Program-made: the position numbers and the translations under genes
Shown: piece by piece, positions 63,901 to 64,000 of the stretch
How positions within the stretch are numbered: position 1 is the stretch's first letter
Layout of the letters: every line of letters starts with the position of its first letter
Origin: Symbiodinium natans
Lineage: Eukaryota; Sar; Dinophyceae; Suessiales; Symbiodiniaceae
Reading direction: 5' to 3'
Assembly (NCBI GenBank): GCA_905221605.1
Contig: CAJNDS010001112.1
Location: 1,318,972 to 1,382,971, forward strand
DNA length: 64,000 nt
The notes under the pieces: model-generated
Told to the model about the DNA's origin: nothing
Databases searched by the model: none
What the model saw: only the letters and a program-made list of their open reading frames with translations

Positions 63901-64000
63901 GGGGGGGGAGTTCGCGCCCAACACCTGAAGGGCCTAAAGCCAACGAGCTGTCTCCTGCCTTCATGCCGAGGTGCAGCGTGCCTCCGCGGGGGAGCGCAGC
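53593..64000 (+). CDS. VPS13/chorein-like bridge lipid-transfer protein, N-terminal part
   Basis: Exons recognised: 53593-53686 (VPPNNVKVDL), 53918-53944 (IHIQKASLK), 54103-54163 (KREAFEQMHLPVTVMGGLIE), 54452-54540 and 54751-about 54781 (RTKIRIKNMLLPL), 58494-58577 (DMNVNNVMLQFEDHEGLLGH), 58816-about 58902 (FSAQMSRWSVYAEPF), 60370-about 60485 (ERHNILTEPRRAKISTRLNQ), 61263-61341, about 62218-62318, 62476-62552 (ISVRPIRVMVDDMQFRCL), about 63166-63260 (RRCVSNWWAWDMAF) and 63971-64000. The order matches the chorein N-terminus of VPS13: membrane-proximal LK..AF..L.LPV.V..G, then the IRYED-like strand, the LxxLSVYW-like segment, the HyIL.P.....L strand, and WWxxA. VPS13 proteins move lipids at membrane contacts. 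Each motif is diverged and several exons are missing, so the name is an inference from motif order. The gene continues past the window. Confidence 0.6.
53945..54102 (+). mobile_element. Introner element, TTTTTGGGTTTCCTTATT family, copy B
   Basis: Exactly the intron between IHIQKASLK and KREAFEQ. Perfect 8-base inverted CTTACTTC (53946) and GAAGTAAG (to 54102), GC donor, AG acceptor. Internally a TAGGAATATCTTATTT unit is repeated about four times. Confidence 0.82.
54197..54311 (+). mobile_element. MITE of the AAGAGCCCAA family, copy C
   Basis: CGAAGAGCCCAATACCCCTT at the left and GAGTCTGGGCTCTCTGG at the right, with TAACTAAGGAATATTCCTTA and CCTGAATTAAGG arms. It lies in a VPS13-like intron. 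Confidence 0.75.
54541..54750 (+). mobile_element. Introner element, TACTTGGAA family, copy 4
   Basis: GATCC at 54541-54545 and 54751-54755; GA donor. Left end CTTGGAGAATACTTGG, right end GGTTCCAAGTTCAGCCTAG. The TTCCTAAGAAGCAGCT core occurs twice around a CT microsatellite (54628-54668). Excision joins RTK to IRIKNM in frame. Confidence 0.9.
54881..54938 (+). repeat. (GA)n microsatellite
   Basis: About 29 GA units in an intron of the VPS13-like gene. Confidence 0.93.
55500..55548 (+). repeat. CCCTAAA array
   Basis: About six heptamers, then another short block at 55588-55610 before a possible exon (about 55620-55698), which TTTAGGG (55700-55755) follows. The 55,760-57,060 stretch shows no exon I can support. 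Confidence 0.9.
57415..57526 (+). repeat. CCCTAAA array
   Basis: About 15 heptamers. The 57,530-58,070 stretch downstream has no supported exon. Confidence 0.93.
58070..58166 (+). mobile_element. MITE, GTAACCTTTAACC family, copy A
   Basis: TAGTTG at the left and CAACTA at the right, with inner arms AGTAGGTAACCTTTAACC and GGTTAACCTTTAATTCCCCC then GGTTACT. Nearly the same unit recurs at 61985-62083 and 62778-62875. Confidence 0.82.
58167..58268 (+). repeat. CCCTAAA array
   Basis: About 14 perfect heptamers directly abutting the preceding MITE. Confidence 0.95.
58407..58484 (+). repeat. CCCTAAA array
   Basis: Eleven perfect heptamers ending about ten bases before the exon at 58494; TTTAGGG (58608-58646) follows the exon. 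Confidence 0.95.
58951..59036 (+). mobile_element. Short interspersed element, GGGGGTCGGAA family, copy B
   Basis: Shares about 60 aligned bases with 23064-23166. Confidence 0.6.
59040..59162 (+). mobile_element. Interspersed element, GGCAGCKAAA family, copy A
   Basis: Shares TTTGTGGTGCTYTACTG, TTTAGATCCT, CTTCTTAATAAGGCAGCGAA and CCTCCTAAGTGTAGCCAAG with 60243-60367. Confidence 0.7.
59638..59990 (+). repeat. CCCCTAAA octamer array
   Basis: About 43 octamers, almost perfectly homogeneous, the longest array in the window. Confidence 0.97.
60243..60367 (+). mobile_element. Introner element, GGCAGCKAAA family, copy B
   Basis: Bounded by inverted CCGAAGCT (about 60239) and AGCTTCGG (to 60367), and ending two bases before the exon at 60370, so its right end provides the acceptor region. 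Confidence 0.7.
61472..61542 (+). repeat. CCCTAAA array
   Basis: Ten perfect heptamers. A TTTAGGG block at 61661-61716 follows without a recognised exon between. Confidence 0.95.
61985..62083 (+). mobile_element. MITE, GTAACCTTTAACC family, copy B
   Basis: AGTTAACCTTTAACC and GGTTAACCTTTAGTTCCCC arms; right end GATACTGGACAACTA. Confidence 0.8.
62124..62200 (+). repeat. CCCTAAA array
   Basis: Eleven heptamers upstream of the exon at about 62218. Confidence 0.94.
62330..62413 (+). mobile_element. Introner element, TTTTTGGGTYTCCTTATT family, copy C
   Basis: TAGTTGAACGGTGAAACTTC, then TTTGGGTCTCCTTATTTAG and TTTTTTCCCCTGGGTTATTG; between VPS13-like exons. Confidence 0.65.
62778..62875 (+). mobile_element. 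MITE, GTAACCTTTAACC family, copy C
   Basis: TAGTAGTAGAGTAGGTAACC at the left; GGTTAACCGTTAATTCCCCC then GGTTACTGGACAACT at the right. Confidence 0.8.

Noticed and set aside
1-64000. True chromosome end or telomere
   Set aside because: Arrays occur in both orientations, are short, and sit between exons; nothing indicates a terminus.

Overview
The window looks like nuclear DNA of a dinoflagellate alveolate. The reasons are: every well-supported gene lies on the + strand; genes are split into many short exons; introns end in AG followed by an exonic G; donors are GC or GA more often than GT; interstitial (TTTAGGG)n/(CCCTAAA)n, the plant-type repeat also used at dinoflagellate telomeres, is everywhere; and a degraded dinoflagellate spliced-leader (DinoSL) copy precedes a single-exon gene. 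I cannot name the species.

Layout. (1) 1-532: last-exon fragment of a first isocitrate lyase gene (ICL1). (2) 1033-1470: 3' remnant of a LINE-like reverse transcriptase ORF. (3) 2.7-10.3 kb: scattered exons of one or more unrecognised genes between repeat arrays. (4) 10,676-16,196: complete ICL2, 14 exons, 540 codons. (5) 17,304-32,663: complete ICL3, 15 exons, also 540 codons but spread over 15.4 kb, because three of its introns hold other genes: a Dus1-type tRNA-dihydrouridine synthase (intron 1), a dsRBD-like plus UPF1-type helicase with a possible organelle presequence (intron 10), and an ORF with two tandem PD-(D/E)XK-like nuclease domains (intron 12). (6) 33.3-46.3 kb: CTNNBL1 (beta-catenin-like 1, a spliceosome-associated armadillo protein) in more than 25 exons. 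An intronless 199-residue probable mitochondrial protein, preceded by a DinoSL relic, sits in a late intron. (7) 48.5-53.4 kb: a multi-exon membrane protein with a voltage-sensor-like stretch. (8) 53.6 kb to the end: the N-terminal part of a VPS13/chorein-like lipid-transfer protein.

The most unusual signal is in the introns. Several families of short inverted-repeat elements form whole introns, with 4-5 bp flanking direct repeats whose first copy supplies the G-C, G-A or G-T donor. This is the signature of introner-type DNA transposons. One splits the Walker A motif of the helicase. One intron (31,282-31,579) is present in ICL3 but absent from ICL2 and is flanked by GCTG duplications. Another family has 8-bp target duplications. 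In addition, the telomere-type arrays are polarised relative to exons: CCCTAAA lies upstream of an exon and TTTAGGG downstream, so introns tend to begin with UUUAGGG and end with CCCUAAA.

Exon boundaries were set by hand from reading-frame continuity, paralogue comparison and the AG|G rule. They are strongest for ICL2, ICL3, DUS and most of CTNNBL1, and approximate elsewhere. Family names rest on remembered motifs; no database search was run.
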